Of a stretch of 64,000 nt of DNA, positions 8,394 to 17,665 are shown piece after piece. A program made the translations under genes and the position numbers. How positions within the stretch are numbered: position 1 is the stretch's first letter; every line of letters starts with the position of its first letter. A model generated the notes under the pieces. The model saw only the letters and a program-made list of their open reading frames with translations. It was not told the origin of the DNA and did no database searches. The DNA comes from Arthrobacter sp. NicSoilB4 (GTDB lineage Bacteria > Actinomycetota > Actinomycetes > Actinomycetales > Micrococcaceae). Where the stretch lies: positions 1,488,001 to 1,552,000 of the forward strand of contig NZ_AP024653.1 in the NCBI RefSeq assembly GCF_019977335.1, in the 5' to 3' direction.

Positions 8394-8990
8394 GTGAGTC
8401 CGAAAGGCGAAGCAGGCGAGCTCAAGCAGCCCGCGACGGCTGGTGTAGCTGTGCCCGCTAGCGGTGCCCAGGGCCTGCTGTTCACCGAGGATCTCCCCGT
8501 CCTGGACGAGGATGCGGGCTACCGCGGGCCCACCGCCTGCAAGGCGGCCGGCATCACGTACCGCCAGCTGGACTACTGGGCACGCACCGGGCTGGTGGAG
8601 CCCGCCGTCCGCGGCGCCGCGGGCTCAGGCTCCCAGCGTCTCTACGGATTCCGCGACATCCTGGTCCTCAAGGTGGTCAAGCGCCTCCTTGATACGGGCG
8701 TTTCACTGCAGCAGATCCGCACCGCCGTCGAGCACCTCCGGGAGCGCGGCGTCGAGGACCTCGCCCAGATCACTCTCATGAGCGACGGCGCCAGCGTGTA
8801 CGAATGCACCTCGGCGGATGAAGTCATCGACCTTGTCCAGGGCGGGCAGGGTGTCTTCGGCATCGCCGTCGGCCGGGTCTGGCGGGAAGTGGAAGGCAGC
8901 CTCGCAGCCCTTCCCAGCGAACACGCCACCGACCAGTCGTTCCCTGACGACGAACTCAGCAAGCGCCGGGCCGCCCGCAAGATCGGCTAG
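8394..8990 (+). CDS. MerR-family transcriptional regulator (Rv1830-like)
   Basis: A winged HTH of MerR type spans about residues 35-100, with GPTACKAAGITYRQLDYWARTG followed by a basic wing and YGFRDILVLKVVKRLLDTG. No cysteine-rich metal site or recognisable ligand domain is present; the C-terminal 90 residues are of unknown function. I start at GTG 8394 because AGGAGG (8382-8387) sits 6 nt upstream; the in-frame ATG at 8379 overlaps that site. This gives 198 residues. The homologue closes the same gcvH cluster in mycobacteria. It likely has its own promoter. Confidence 0.82.
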   Translation: MSPKGEAGELKQPATAGVAVPASGAQGLLFTEDLPVLDEDAGYRGPTACKAAGITYRQLDYWARTGLVEPAVRGAAGSGSQRLYGFRDILVLKVVKRLLDTGVSLQQIRTAVEHLRERGVEDLAQITLMSDGASVYECTSADEVIDLVQGGQGVFGIAVGRVWREVEGSLAALPSEHATDQSFPDDELSKRRAARKIG

Positions 8991-9021
8991 GCTGCAGCCA
9001 CCTTAATGCCCCTGCACCAAA

Positions 9022-9090
9022 AAGCAACGCGGGGTCACTTACAGTCCATCACGGCATAGATGATGGGCGGTAAGTGACCCCGCGTTGCTT
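9022..9090. repeat. Long palindromic element, copy 1
   Basis: Perfect 21-bp arms (9022-9042 and 9070-9090) read AAGCAACGCGGGGTCACTTA plus C on the left. The 27-bp centre holds a shorter inverted repeat (CCATCA/TGATGG). It occupies the 132-bp gap between the convergent MerR and ParA genes. A related element lies at 13765-13829. Confidence 0.9.
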
Positions 9091-9122
9091 GGTTGTGGGC
9101 GTTCCCGGGTGGGCTCCTCCGC

Positions 9123-9974
9123 TCAGCGGTGGACACGCTCCCGGACCGGGGCCGCGGTTTCCGTGCCGCCCGCGGCCAGCAGGTTCGCCAGCAGGGAATC
9201 GAACAGCGCGGCGGCGTTCTTCGCCGAATCGCCGGGCCAGTGGTGGATGGAGTGGGCGGCACCCTGGATCTGCTGCCAGTTGGCCTGTTCCGGGATGTGC
9301 GGGTCCAGCAGCAGCCCGCCAAACATGGCCTCCATCTCCGAGAGCCGGAAGGTGTGTTCCGCGGAACCGGTGCGCACTCGGTTGGCGACAATGCCCGCCG
9401 GGGAGAGGTTCGGGGCGAATTCCTGGCGGAACAACTGGATGGCACGCATGGTGCGTTCCGTGCCCGCGACCGAGAAGAGCCCGGGCTCAGCGACGAGGGT
9501 GACCTTGTCGCTGGCGGACCAGGCCATCCTGGTGAGCCCGTTAAGGGAAGGCGGGCAATCGACGAGGATCAGCTCGTAGTTCTGTGCGCCGGCCAGCACC
9601 GCGGAGAGCCGGCGGAGGTCGCGGCGGCCCAGGTCCGGACGGTCGTAAATGCCGGTGTACGCGGAACCGACGGCCACGTCGAGGACGGGTGCCGCAGCGC
9701 CGGCGGGGGCACCGCCGTTCGTGGAGGCCCGTTCGACCCAGCCGCTGGGAACCACGTTGTCGGCCAGCCGGGCCCGCCGGGGGGCCTTGAGCATCCGGCC
9801 GATATCCAGCTGGTCACCCGGCCTGACTCCGAGGGCCGTGCTCGCATCCGCGTGGGGATCAAGGTCGACGACGAGGGTGGGGATGCCGGCGGCCAGTGCC
9901 GCGGACGCCAAACCAGTGGTCACCGATGTCTTGCCGACACCGCCTTTGAGGCTGCTGATGCTGACTACTTGCAC
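9123..9974 (-). CDS. Orphan ParA/MinD-family ATPase
   Basis: Deviant Walker A ATPase of the type that positions DNA, proteins or septa. SSLKGGVGKTS near the N-terminus carries the signature lysine; LVVDLDPHADAS is the Walker A' region and ILVDCPPSLN Walker B. I choose GTG 9974 (283 residues); an in-frame TTG at 9986 would add four residues. No parB or parS is adjacent and the gene is not next to scpA or the origin region, so it is unlikely to be the chromosomal ParA. It may resemble PldP of corynebacteria, but that is a guess. Confidence 0.75.
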   Translation of the reverse strand: MQVVSISSLKGGVGKTSVTTGLASAALAAGIPTLVVDLDPHADASTALGVRPGDQLDIGRMLKAPRRARLADNVVPSGWVERASTNGGAPAGAAAPVLDVAVGSAYTGIYDRPDLGRRDLRRLSAVLAGAQNYELILVDCPPSLNGLTRMAWSASDKVTLVAEPGLFSVAGTERTMRAIQLFRQEFAPNLSPAGIVANRVRTGSAEHTFRLSEMEAMFGGLLLDPHIPEQANWQQIQGAAHSIHHWPGDSAKNAAALFDSLLANLLAAGGTETAAPVRERVHR

Positions 9975-10283
9975 TTGAAAAACCAATACCTAACGCCGGT
10001 TGCCGGGACGGGGTCCTGCCGGCTCCTGCGTTCTCCGGAGCCGGGGCGTGCATGCGCCACCCACCTCCTCATCATATGTTGCCGCCCTGCAGAAACCCGT
10101 CTCATCGGGTGCCGGGGCGGCAGATCATGGCTAAGCTTCAAGCAGGACCCGGACCGGCCGTTGCTAATCCGGCATACGTGACGCCTGTCCCTGTGACGGT
10201 CGCCACAATAGTTTGTGTTTGCCCTTTACGTTCTTGGACACTGTGACCAATTACCGATACACCCGCGATGATGCAGGAGAAGT
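9975..10283. other. Intergenic region between parA-like gene and pyc
   Basis: This 309-bp gap separates divergent genes. It contains a two-part stem: TGCCGCCC (10080-10087) with GGGCGGCA (10115-10122), enclosing ACCCG/CGGGT (10095-10110). A weak promoter candidate for pyc follows. No convincing ORF is seen. Confidence 0.5.
10234..10261 (+). promoter_or_regulatory. Possible pyc promoter
   Basis: TTGGAC (10234-10239) and GATACA (10256-10261) with a 16-bp spacer, followed by AGGAGA about 5 nt before the pyc ATG. The -10 element is a poor match. Confidence 0.35.
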
Positions 10284-13200
10284 ATGTTTTCGAAGATTCT
10301 GGTGGCCAACCGCGGCGAGATCGCGATCCGGGCCTTCCGCGCCGGCTACGAACTTGGCGCCAAGACCGTGGCCGTCTTCCCGCATGAGGACCGCAACTCC
10401 ATCCACCGCCAGAAGGCCGACGAGGCCTATTTGATCGGCGACGAGGGCCACCCGGTCCGCGCCTACCTCGACGTCGACGAAGTGGTGCGCGTCGCGAAGG
10501 AGGCCGGCGCCGATGCCATCTACCCGGGTTACGGCTTCCTCTCCGAAAACCCGCGCCTGGCCCGTTCCGCCGCCGCTGCCGGCATCACCTTCGTGGGCCC
10601 GCCCGCCGAGGTGCTCGAACTTGCCGGCAACAAGGTCGCGGCCCTCGAGGCGGCCCGCAAGGCCGGCGTCCCGGTGCTGAAGTCCAGCCAGCCCTCGAAG
10701 GACCTCGACGAGCTCATCGCGGCGGCCGACGAGATCGGCTTCCCCATTTTCGCCAAGGCCGTCGCCGGCGGCGGCGGGCGCGGCATGCGCCGCGTCGACA
10801 CCCGCGAAGCCCTGCCTGAGGCCCTGCAGGCCGCGATGCGCGAAGCCGACGCAGCCTTCGGCGACCCCACCATGTTCCTGGAGCAGGCCGTCCTGCGCCC
10901 CCGCCACATCGAAGTCCAGATCCTGGCCGACGCGGAGGGCAACGTGATGCACCTCTTCGAGCGCGACTGCTCCATCCAGCGCCGCCACCAGAAGGTCATC
11001 GAGATCGCCCCCGCCCCGAACCTCGACGAGGGCATCCGGCAGGCGTTGTACCGCGACGCCGTGAAGTTCGCCAAGGCCCTCAACTACGTCAACGCCGGCA
11101 CCGTGGAATTCCTTGTCGACACCGTGGGGGAGCGGGCCGGCCAGCACGTCTTCATCGAAATGAACCCGCGCATCCAGGTCGAGCACACCGTGACCGAGGA
11201 AGTCACCGACGTCGACCTGGTCCAGGCCCAGCTGCGCATCGCCGCCGGCGAGACCCTCGCGGACCTGGGCCTGTCCCAGGAGACGGTCCAGCTCAAGGGC
11301 GCAGCCCTGCAGTGCCGCATCACGACGGAGGACCCGGCCAACGGCTTCCGGCCCGACGTCGGCAAGATCACCGGGTACCGTTCGGCCGGCGGCGCCGGCG
11401 TCCGGCTCGACGGCGGAACCGTCTACTCCGGCGCCGAGATCAGCCCGCACTTCGACTCCATGCTGGTCAAGCTGACCTGCCGCGGCCGCGACTACCCGGC
11501 CGCCGTGGCCCGGGCCCGCCGGTCCCTCGCCGAGTTCCGCATCCGCGGCGTCTCCACCAACATCTCCTTCCTGCAGGCCGTTCTGGACGACGCCGACTTC
11601 ATCGCCGGCAACGTGGCCACCTCATTCATCGACGAGCGCCCCCAGCTGCTCAAGGCCCGGGTGTCCGCGGACCGCGGCACCAAGTTGCTGACCTGGCTCG
11701 CCGAGGTCACCGTGAACAAGCCCAACGGCGAGCTCACTGTCCACACGGATCCCGCCGCCAAGCTCCCCGCCCTGGATGACGCGGCTGCCAGTCCGGGCTC
11801 CCGCCAGCGGCTGCTGGAGCTGGGCCCTGAAGGCTTCGCTGCGGCCCTGCGCGCGCAGGGTGCCGTCGCCGTCACGGACACCACTTTCCGCGACGCCCAC
11901 CAGTCACTGCTCGCCACGCGGGTCCGCACCCGCGACCTGGTGGCAGCGGGCCCGGCGGTCTCCAAGCTCCTCCCGCAGCTGCTCTCCGTCGAGGCCTGGG
12001 GCGGAGCCACGTACGACGTCGCCCTCCGTTTCCTCGGCGAGGATCCCTGGGACCGCCTCGCTGCGCTCCGCAACGCGCTGCCGAACGTCTGCCTGCAGAT
12101 GCTCCTTCGCGGCCGCAACACGGTCGGCTACACCCCCTACCCGGAGGAAGTGACAGTGGCCTTCGTCAACGAGGCCGCCGCCACCGGCATCGACATCTTC
12201 CGCATCTTCGATGCGCTCAACGACGTCAACCAGATGGCCCCGGCCATCCGCGCCGTCCGCGAGACCGGCACGGCCGTCGCGGAAGTGGCCCTCTGCTACA
12301 CCGCTGACATGCTGGACCCGGACGAGACGCTCTACACCCTTGACTACTACCTGGAGCTGGCGCAGAAGATCGTCGACGCCGGCGCGCACATCCTGGCGAT
12401 CAAGGACATGGCGGGCCTGCTGCGTCCCGCCGCGGCAGCCCGGCTGGTGACGGCCCTGCGTGAACGTTTCGACCTCCCGGTGCACCTCCACACGCACGAC
12501 ACGGCGGGCGGGCAGCTGGCAACACTGCTTGCCGCCGTTGACGCCGGCGTGGACGCCGTGGACGTGGCCTCCGCGTCACTGGCCGGCACTACGAGCCAGC
12601 CCGCAGCCTCCGCCCTGGTCGCGGCCCTGGCCCACACGCCCCGCGACACGGGCCTGAGCCTGGCCAACGTGTGCGCCCTGGAGCCGTACTGGGAGGCCGT
12701 GCGCCGGGTCTATGCACCTTTCGAATCCGGGCTCCCGGGCCCCACCGGACGCGTGTACCAGCATGAGATCCCGGGCGGCCAGCTCTCCAACCTGCGCCAG
12801 CAGGCAATCGCCCTGGGACTCGGTGAGCGCTTCGAGGCCATCGAGGACATGTACACCGCGGCGGACCGAATCCTGGGCCGGCTTGTGAAAGTCACCCCGT
12901 CCTCCAAGGTCGTGGGGGACCTCGCCCTGCACCTGGTCGGCCTCAACGCCGATCCCGCGGACTTCAACGAGAATCCGCAGAAATACGACATCCCTGATTC
13001 GGTGATCGGGTTCCTGTCCGGTGAACTCGGCGATCCTCCCGGGGGCTGGCCGGAACCGTTCCGCACCAAGGCCCTGCAGGGCCGCACGGTCAAGGTCCGC
13101 GACGTCGAGCTCAGCGCCGAGGACAGCGCCGCCCTCAAATCCGATTCCAAGACCGTGCAGCGGACCCTCAACCGACTGCTGTTCGCCGGCCCCACCAAGG

Positions 13201-13679
13201 ACTACCAGAAGAGCCTGGAGACCTACGGCAACCTCTCGGTACTGGACACCCGCGACTACCTCTTCGGGCTGCAGCGCGGCGCCGAACACGAGATCGAGCT
13301 GGAGAAGGGCGTTAACCTGATCGCCTCGCTCGAAGCGGTCTCCGAGCCGGACGAGAAGGGCATGCGCACCGTGATGTGCACACTCAACGGGCAGTCCCGC
13401 CCGGTGGTGGTCCGCGACCGTTCCGTGGTCAGCAACGTCAAGGCCGCCGAACGCGCCGACACCTCCCAGCCGGGCCAGGTGGCCGCCCCGTTCGCCGGCG
13501 CTGTCACCCTGACCGTCAAGGCCGGTGAAGCGGTCAAGGCCGGCGACACCGTGGCCACGATCGAGGCCATGAAGATGGAAGCGTCCATCACGACGCCGGT
13601 CGCCGGCACCGTTTCGCGCCTCGCCGTCGGCGCGATCGAACAGGTCCAGGGCGGGGACCTGCTGCTGGTCGTCGAATAG
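10284..13679 (+). CDS. pyc: Pyruvate carboxylase
   Basis: Biotin enzyme that carboxylates pyruvate to oxaloacetate, replenishing the TCA cycle. A single 1131-residue chain carries all domains: biotin carboxylase with ATP-grasp (residues about 1-450; KAVAGGGGRGMR, EMNPRIQVEHTVTE), carboxyltransferase (about 530-800; TTFRDAHQSLLATR, LHTHDTAG), the central tetramerisation segment, and the biotinyl domain at the C-terminus with EAMKMEAS, biotinylated on K1097. Length is standard. ATG 10284 is preceded by AGGAGA. A strong hairpin follows at 13718-13759, then a palindromic element. Confidence 0.97.
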   Translation: MFSKILVANRGEIAIRAFRAGYELGAKTVAVFPHEDRNSIHRQKADEAYLIGDEGHPVRAYLDVDEVVRVAKEAGADAIYPGYGFLSENPRLARSAAAAGITFVGPPAEVLELAGNKVAALEAARKAGVPVLKSSQPSKDLDELIAAADEIGFPIFAKAVAGGGGRGMRRVDTREALPEALQAAMREADAAFGDPTMFLEQAVLRPRHIEVQILADAEGNVMHLFERDCSIQRRHQKVIEIAPAPNLDEGIRQALYRDAVKFAKALNYVNAGTVEFLVDTVGERAGQHVFIEMNPRIQVEHTVTEEVTDVDLVQAQLRIAAGETLADLGLSQETVQLKGAALQCRITTEDPANGFRPDVGKITGYRSAGGAGVRLDGGTVYSGAEISPHFDSMLVKLTCRGRDYPAAVARARRSLAEFRIRGVSTNISFLQAVLDDADFIAGNVATSFIDERPQLLKARVSADRGTKLLTWLAEVTVNKPNGELTVHTDPAAKLPALDDAAASPGSRQRLLELGPEGFAAALRAQGAVAVTDTTFRDAHQSLLATRVRTRDLVAAGPAVSKLLPQLLSVEAWGGATYDVALRFLGEDPWDRLAALRNALPNVCLQMLLRGRNTVGYTPYPEEVTVAFVNEAAATGIDIFRIFDALNDVNQMAPAIRAVRETGTAVAEVALCYTADMLDPDETLYTLDYYLELAQKIVDAGAHILAIKDMAGLLRPAAAARLVTALRERFDLPVHLHTHDTAGGQLATLLAAVDAGVDAVDVASASLAGTTSQPAASALVAALAHTPRDTGLSLANVCALEPYWEAVRRVYAPFESGLPGPTGRVYQHEIPGGQLSNLRQQAIALGLGERFEAIEDMYTAADRILGRLVKVTPSSKVVGDLALHLVGLNADPADFNENPQKYDIPDSVIGFLSGELGDPPGGWPEPFRTKALQGRTVKVRDVELSAEDSAALKSDSKTVQRTLNRLLFAGPTKDYQKSLETYGNLSVLDTRDYLFGLQRGAEHEIELEKGVNLIASLEAVSEPDEKGMRTVMCTLNGQSRPVVVRDRSVVSNVKAAERADTSQPGQVAAPFAGAVTLTVKAGEAVKAGDTVATIEAMKMEASITTPVAGTVSRLAVGAIEQVQGGDLLLVVE

Positions 13680-13717
13680 CCCGGGAGCGACACCGCGGAA
13701 CAAACAAAACACCAACG

Positions 13718-13759
13718 ACGAAAGGGTCCTTCCGGCCGAGGCTGGAAGGACCCTTTCGT
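13718..13759 (+). terminator. Terminator of pyc
   Basis: Perfect 16-bp stem (ACGAAAGGGTCCTTCC and complement) with a 10-nt loop, followed by TTTAAT. It starts 38 nt after the pyc stop. Confidence 0.8.
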
Positions 13760-13764
13760 TTAAT

Positions 13765-13829
13765 GCAACGCGGGGTCAGATACGGCCCATCCGAGCGCTC
13801 CGGATGGGCCGTAAGTGACCCCGCGTTGC
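13765..13829. repeat. Long palindromic element, copy 2
   Basis: Arms of 29 bp (13765-13793 and 13801-13829) with two mismatches and a 7-nt loop. The outer parts, GCAACGCGGGGTCA and TGACCCCGCGTTGC, are identical to those of the element at 9022-9090, while the centre differs. It lies 11 bp from the stop of the convergent ligase gene and 5 bp after the pyc terminator. Confidence 0.9.
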
Positions 13830-13840
13830 TGTAGCTCTGC

Positions 13841-15661
13841 TTAGACCTGGGTGGGACGCGGGGCGCCGTACATTTCCTCGATGACGTTCTCGAAGTCCTT
13901 CATCACCTGTGCGCGCTTGACCTTCATCGATGGCGTCAGGTGCCCGGAGGCCTCCGTGAAGTCCGCCGGCACGATCCGGAAGGACTTGATCGCCTCGGCC
14001 TGGGACACGGACTGGTTGGCGCCGTTGATGAGTTCCTGCACCGCTGCCTTGACCACCGCGTTGTCCGTGGCTTCGGCAAGGGTTGTGGAGGCGGGCAGAC
14101 CGTGGCGGTGCAGCCAGCCCGGCAGGGCCTCCTCGTCGAGGGTGACCAGGGCGCCGATGAACGGGCGGTTGTCACCCACCACGAGCACCTGGGAGACGAG
14201 TGCGTCGGCGCGGATCTGGTCCTCCAGCAGGGCAGGCACCACGTTCTTGCCGCTGGCCGTGACGATGATTTCCTTCTTGCGGCCCGTGATGGTCAGGAAG
14301 CCCTGGTCATCGAGCTGTCCGATGTCGCCGGTGCGGAACCAGCCGTCAACAAACGACTCGCCGGAGAGGTCCTCGCGCTTGTAGTAGCCGCGCATGACGC
14401 AGATGCCCTTGGCGAGGATCTCGCCGTCGTCGGCGATTTTCACGGCGTTGCCGGGGATCGGGGCGCCGACGGTGCCGATCTTGATCAGCTCCGGCGTGTT
14501 CACCGTGACAGGGGCCGTGGTCTCGGTCAGCCCGTAGCCTTCCAGGATCTGCATGCCGATGCCCTGGAAGAAGTGGCCCAGCCGCTCGCCCAGCGGGCCG
14601 CCGCCGGAGACAGCGTGGGCCACCTCGCCGCCCATGGCGGCACGGAGCTTGCTGTAGACGAGTTTGTCGAAGAGGGTGTGCTTGAGCTTGAGGCCCAAGC
14701 CCACCTTGCCGGCCTGGCGGGCGCGGGAGAACTCGATCGCGGTGTCCGCGGCGCGGTGGAAGATGACACCCTTGCCGCCGTCCTCGGCCTTGGTGAGCGC
14801 CGAGTTGTAGACCTTCTCGAAGACACGCGGCACCGCGAGGATGAAGGTCGGCTTGTAGCTCTGCAGGTCCGGGAGGAGGTTCTTGATATCCGGGGTGTGT
14901 GCCACCGTGACGCCGGCGGCGACCGCGAGCACCGAAATGAAGCGCGCGAACACGTGGGCGAGCGGCAGGAACATGATGGTCCGGGCCTGCTCGTGGACGA
15001 TCTTGTTCAGCGAGGTGGCCAGGGCGTTTTCGGAGAGTTCCACGAAGTTGCCGTGCGTCAGCTCGCAGCCCTTCGGCCGGCCGGTGGTGCCCGAGGTGTA
15101 GATGATCGTTGCGACGTCCGTGAGTGATGCGAGGCTGCGCCGTGACTCCAGCTCCTCGTCGCTGACGGCCGCGCCGGCGGCCCGGACCTCGTCGAGGCCC
15201 GCCCCTTCGAGCTGCCACACGTGGGCCAGGTCGGTGAGGCCTTCGGAGGTGGCGGCCTGCCGGATGATGTTCTCGTGGTGGGCGGACTCGCCGAAAGCGG
15301 CGACGGCGCCGGAGTCGCCGAGGTTCCAGGCGACCTGCGAGGGGGAGGAGGTCTCGTAGATCGGCACGGAGACGGCTCCGGCGAACCAGACGGCGAAGTC
15401 AATGAGCGCCCATTCGTACCGCGTGCGGGACATGATGCCCACCCTGTCGCCGGCAGCGACGCCGCTGGCCATCAGTCCTTTGGCGAGCAGCGAAACATCG
15501 GCCAGGAACTCGGTGGCCCGGATGTCCTGCCACTGGCCGGCGGCGTCAAGGCGGGAGAACAGGGCCGGGTTGGAGGCCTTGGCGGCCTGGCGCAGGACCA
15601 GGTCCGTGACGTTCGATTCCGGGGGGACGTTGACCAAGGGCGGGACACTGATTTCTCGCAC
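13841..15661 (-). CDS. Long-chain fatty acid-CoA ligase (AMP-forming)
   Basis: Activates fatty acids through an acyl-adenylate to acyl-CoA. The AMP-binding P-loop YTSGTTGRPKG, LEGYGLTET and WFRTGDIG with the hinge ITGRKKEIIVTASGKNV are visible, and the C-terminus ends VIEEMYGAPR. I start at GTG 15661 (606 residues) because AAAGGAG (complement of 15667-15673) is 5 nt upstream; longer versions from 15742 would include this site. Similarity to the FadD15/FAA1 class is inferred from overall layout. It diverges from the ROK kinase gene and converges on pyc. Confidence 0.88.
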   Translation of the reverse strand: MREISVPPLVNVPPESNVTDLVLRQAAKASNPALFSRLDAAGQWQDIRATEFLADVSLLAKGLMASGVAAGDRVGIMSRTRYEWALIDFAVWFAGAVSVPIYETSSPSQVAWNLGDSGAVAAFGESAHHENIIRQAATSEGLTDLAHVWQLEGAGLDEVRAAGAAVSDEELESRRSLASLTDVATIIYTSGTTGRPKGCELTHGNFVELSENALATSLNKIVHEQARTIMFLPLAHVFARFISVLAVAAGVTVAHTPDIKNLLPDLQSYKPTFILAVPRVFEKVYNSALTKAEDGGKGVIFHRAADTAIEFSRARQAGKVGLGLKLKHTLFDKLVYSKLRAAMGGEVAHAVSGGGPLGERLGHFFQGIGMQILEGYGLTETTAPVTVNTPELIKIGTVGAPIPGNAVKIADDGEILAKGICVMRGYYKREDLSGESFVDGWFRTGDIGQLDDQGFLTITGRKKEIIVTASGKNVVPALLEDQIRADALVSQVLVVGDNRPFIGALVTLDEEALPGWLHRHGLPASTTLAEATDNAVVKAAVQELINGANQSVSQAEAIKSFRIVPADFTEASGHLTPSMKVKRAQVMKDFENVIEEMYGAPRPTQV

Positions 15662-15875
15662 GTTAGCTCCTTTGATATCCATAGACCCGCGAGGGGTACG
15701 ACTAACACTAGTATGTGGTCCAAGGCATGTGTGTTCCACCACACCTACTGGTGAGTAACATTACAGTTCGGCGGACGCCAGCGCAGCCGGGAGCCGCCCT
15801 GCCCGTGGAGCCCGCCGGCCGGACGCCCCGGTGGTGCGGCCCGTGGGGGCGCTCCGGCGAATAGGATGGGGAACC

Positions 15876-16991
15876 ATGCAAACACCAACATCCGGACAGC
15901 AGCCCGGCCCGTACCGCAGAACTGCCGCGTGGCGTCGCCGGGCACTTGGCGGAGGGGCCGCCGGAGCGGGCGCAGGCCAGGCTGCCGGACCGGCTGGCGG
16001 GGGATTACGGGAGCATCTGCGGCTGGGCCGGAAGGGCCTGGCCATCGGCGTGGACATCGGCGGCACCAAGGTCGCGGCCGGCGTCGTCGACGCGGAGGGC
16101 AGGATCCTCGCCCAGGCCAAGCGGTCCACTCCGGGCAGTGACCCCCGCGCGGTCGAACAGGTGATTGTTGAGCTGGTCGAGGAGCTGGGCGAAGGCCACC
16201 GGATCTGGTCGGTCGGGATCGGCGCGGCCGGGTGGATGGACCTCGACGGCGGCACCGTGCTGTTCAGTCCCCACCTGGCGTGGCGCAACGAACCCCTCCG
16301 GGACAACCTCCAGCGACTGCTGCGCCGCCCAGTGCTGCTGACCAACGACGCCGACGCGGCCGGCTGGGCGGAGTGGCGCTTTGGCGCCGGGCAGGGCCAG
16401 AACCGCCTGGTCTGCATCACGCTCGGAACCGGCATCGGCGGTGCCATGGTGATGGACGGCCGGCTGGAACGCGGACGCTTCGGTGTGGCAGGGGAGTTCG
16501 GGCACCAGATCATCATGCCCGGCGGCCACCGCTGCGAGTGCGGCAACCGTGGCTGCTGGGAGCAGTACGCGTCCGGCAACGCACTTGGCAGAGAAGCCCG
16601 GGAGCTCGCCGCCGCCAACTCCCCGGTGGCCCAGGAACTGCTCAAGGCAGTGGACGGCCACGTGGAGCGCATTACCGGAGTGATCGTCACCGAGCTGGCC
16701 AAGGCCGGGGACCCGACCTCCCGGGAACTGCTCGAAGACGTCGGTGAGTGGCTCGGACTGGGCCTCGCCAACCTCGCCGCCGCGCTGGATCCGGGCAAGT
16801 TCGTGATCGGCGGCGGGCTCTGCGACGCCGGTGAACTGCTGGTCGGCCCGGCCCGGAAGGCCTTCGCCCGGAACCTGACCGGGCGCGGCTTCCGGCCAGC
16901 GGCGGACATCGAGTTGGCGGCCCTTGGCCCGAACGCGGGCCTGATTGGTGCTGCCGACCTGTCCCGGGTCAGCAGCCGCATGCACAGCTAA
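15876..16991 (+). CDS. ROK-family glucokinase
   Basis: ATP- or polyphosphate-dependent sugar kinase, most likely for glucose. The ATP-binding signature IGVDIGGTKVAAGVV begins after about 50 residues of Arg/Gly/Ala-rich leader; the sugar-binding NDADAAG and the ROK zinc motif CECGNRGCWEQ follow, with LGTGIGG. There is no HTH domain, so it is not a ROK repressor. ATG 15876 gives 371 residues, the excess over about 320 being the basic leader; a start nearer the kinase core cannot be ruled out. It converges on the next gene with 5 bp between stops. A polyphosphate-type paralogue lies at 60192. Confidence 0.82.
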   Translation: MQTPTSGQQPGPYRRTAAWRRRALGGGAAGAGAGQAAGPAGGGLREHLRLGRKGLAIGVDIGGTKVAAGVVDAEGRILAQAKRSTPGSDPRAVEQVIVELVEELGEGHRIWSVGIGAAGWMDLDGGTVLFSPHLAWRNEPLRDNLQRLLRRPVLLTNDADAAGWAEWRFGAGQGQNRLVCITLGTGIGGAMVMDGRLERGRFGVAGEFGHQIIMPGGHRCECGNRGCWEQYASGNALGREARELAAANSPVAQELLKAVDGHVERITGVIVTELAKAGDPTSRELLEDVGEWLGLGLANLAAALDPGKFVIGGGLCDAGELLVGPARKAFARNLTGRGFRPAADIELAALGPNAGLIGAADLSRVSSRMHS

Positions 16992-16996
16992 CAGCG

Positions 16997-17665
16997 CTAG
17001 ATACGCGCGCCGTCGTCGTGCTCGTCCTTTTCGCCCGGCAGCTTCATGATCAGGAAGACCACCGAGGCTGCAAAGGCCGCCACCATGCCGAGGATGGCCA
17101 GCAGCGGGGCTGAGCGCCAGAACATTGCGGACATCAGGAGGGCGATGGGACCGCCCACCGCGCCCAGCCAGGCCAGCACGGTCATCGGGTCGGCGCCGGC
17201 GAGGCTGGGCGGCTCCTCCGGCACGAACTCGCCGGGGATGAACGGGTCGTCGTTCTCAGCCTCAAAGTCGCGCGGCCCGCTGGCAGCCTCCTGGCCATCC
17301 GCGGCGGCTGCGTTGGCCGAGGCGGCCCCGGCGGCCTTGCTCTGCGCCAGCCGCTCCTCGGCGGAGAGTTCAATCGGCGCCGCGACGGAAAGGCCCAACG
17401 GGTCGAAGTCGCGGAAGGGACGGGGGGTTGCCGGGCCGTCGACGCGGGGGACGTCCGCCAGGGATGCGTCCGGAAGCTCGCCGTCGACCCCGTCGTCCCC
17501 GCGCTCTCCGTCGTCCTTGCCGGTCCTGGCCTCAGGGGTTCTGGTGCCCGCGCCCGGATCCCTTCCTTCCAGCCTCGCGACCAGGTCGAGCCAGACCGCG
17601 TCGTCCTGGTTGGCGTGGGAATCCGAAGAGTCGGGGTCAGGAGAGTTGGAGTCCGGTCTAGTCAT
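16997..17665 (-). CDS. Hypothetical acidic protein with C-terminal membrane segments
   Basis: Not recognised as a named family. From ATG 17665 it has 222 residues: a long hydrophilic, Asp/Glu/Pro-rich and probably disordered region (1-160), then two adjacent hydrophobic helices (MTVLAWLGAVGGPIALLMSAMF and PLLAILGMVAAFAASVVFLI, each shown only as a short span here by their ends MTVLAW and SVVFLI), and a charged tail KDEHDDG. The N-terminus is therefore likely cytoplasmic. Its start overlaps the upstream hydrolase stop by 8 bp, so the two genes are co-translated and may share a role at the membrane. Confidence 0.7.
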   Translation of the reverse strand: MTRPDSNSPDPDSSDSHANQDDAVWLDLVARLEGRDPGAGTRTPEARTGKDDGERGDDGVDGELPDASLADVPRVDGPATPRPFRDFDPLGLSVAAPIELSAEERLAQSKAAGAASANAAAADGQEAASGPRDFEAENDDPFIPGEFVPEEPPSLAGADPMTVLAWLGAVGGPIALLMSAMFWRSAPLLAILGMVAAFAASVVFLIMKLPGEKDEHDDGARI

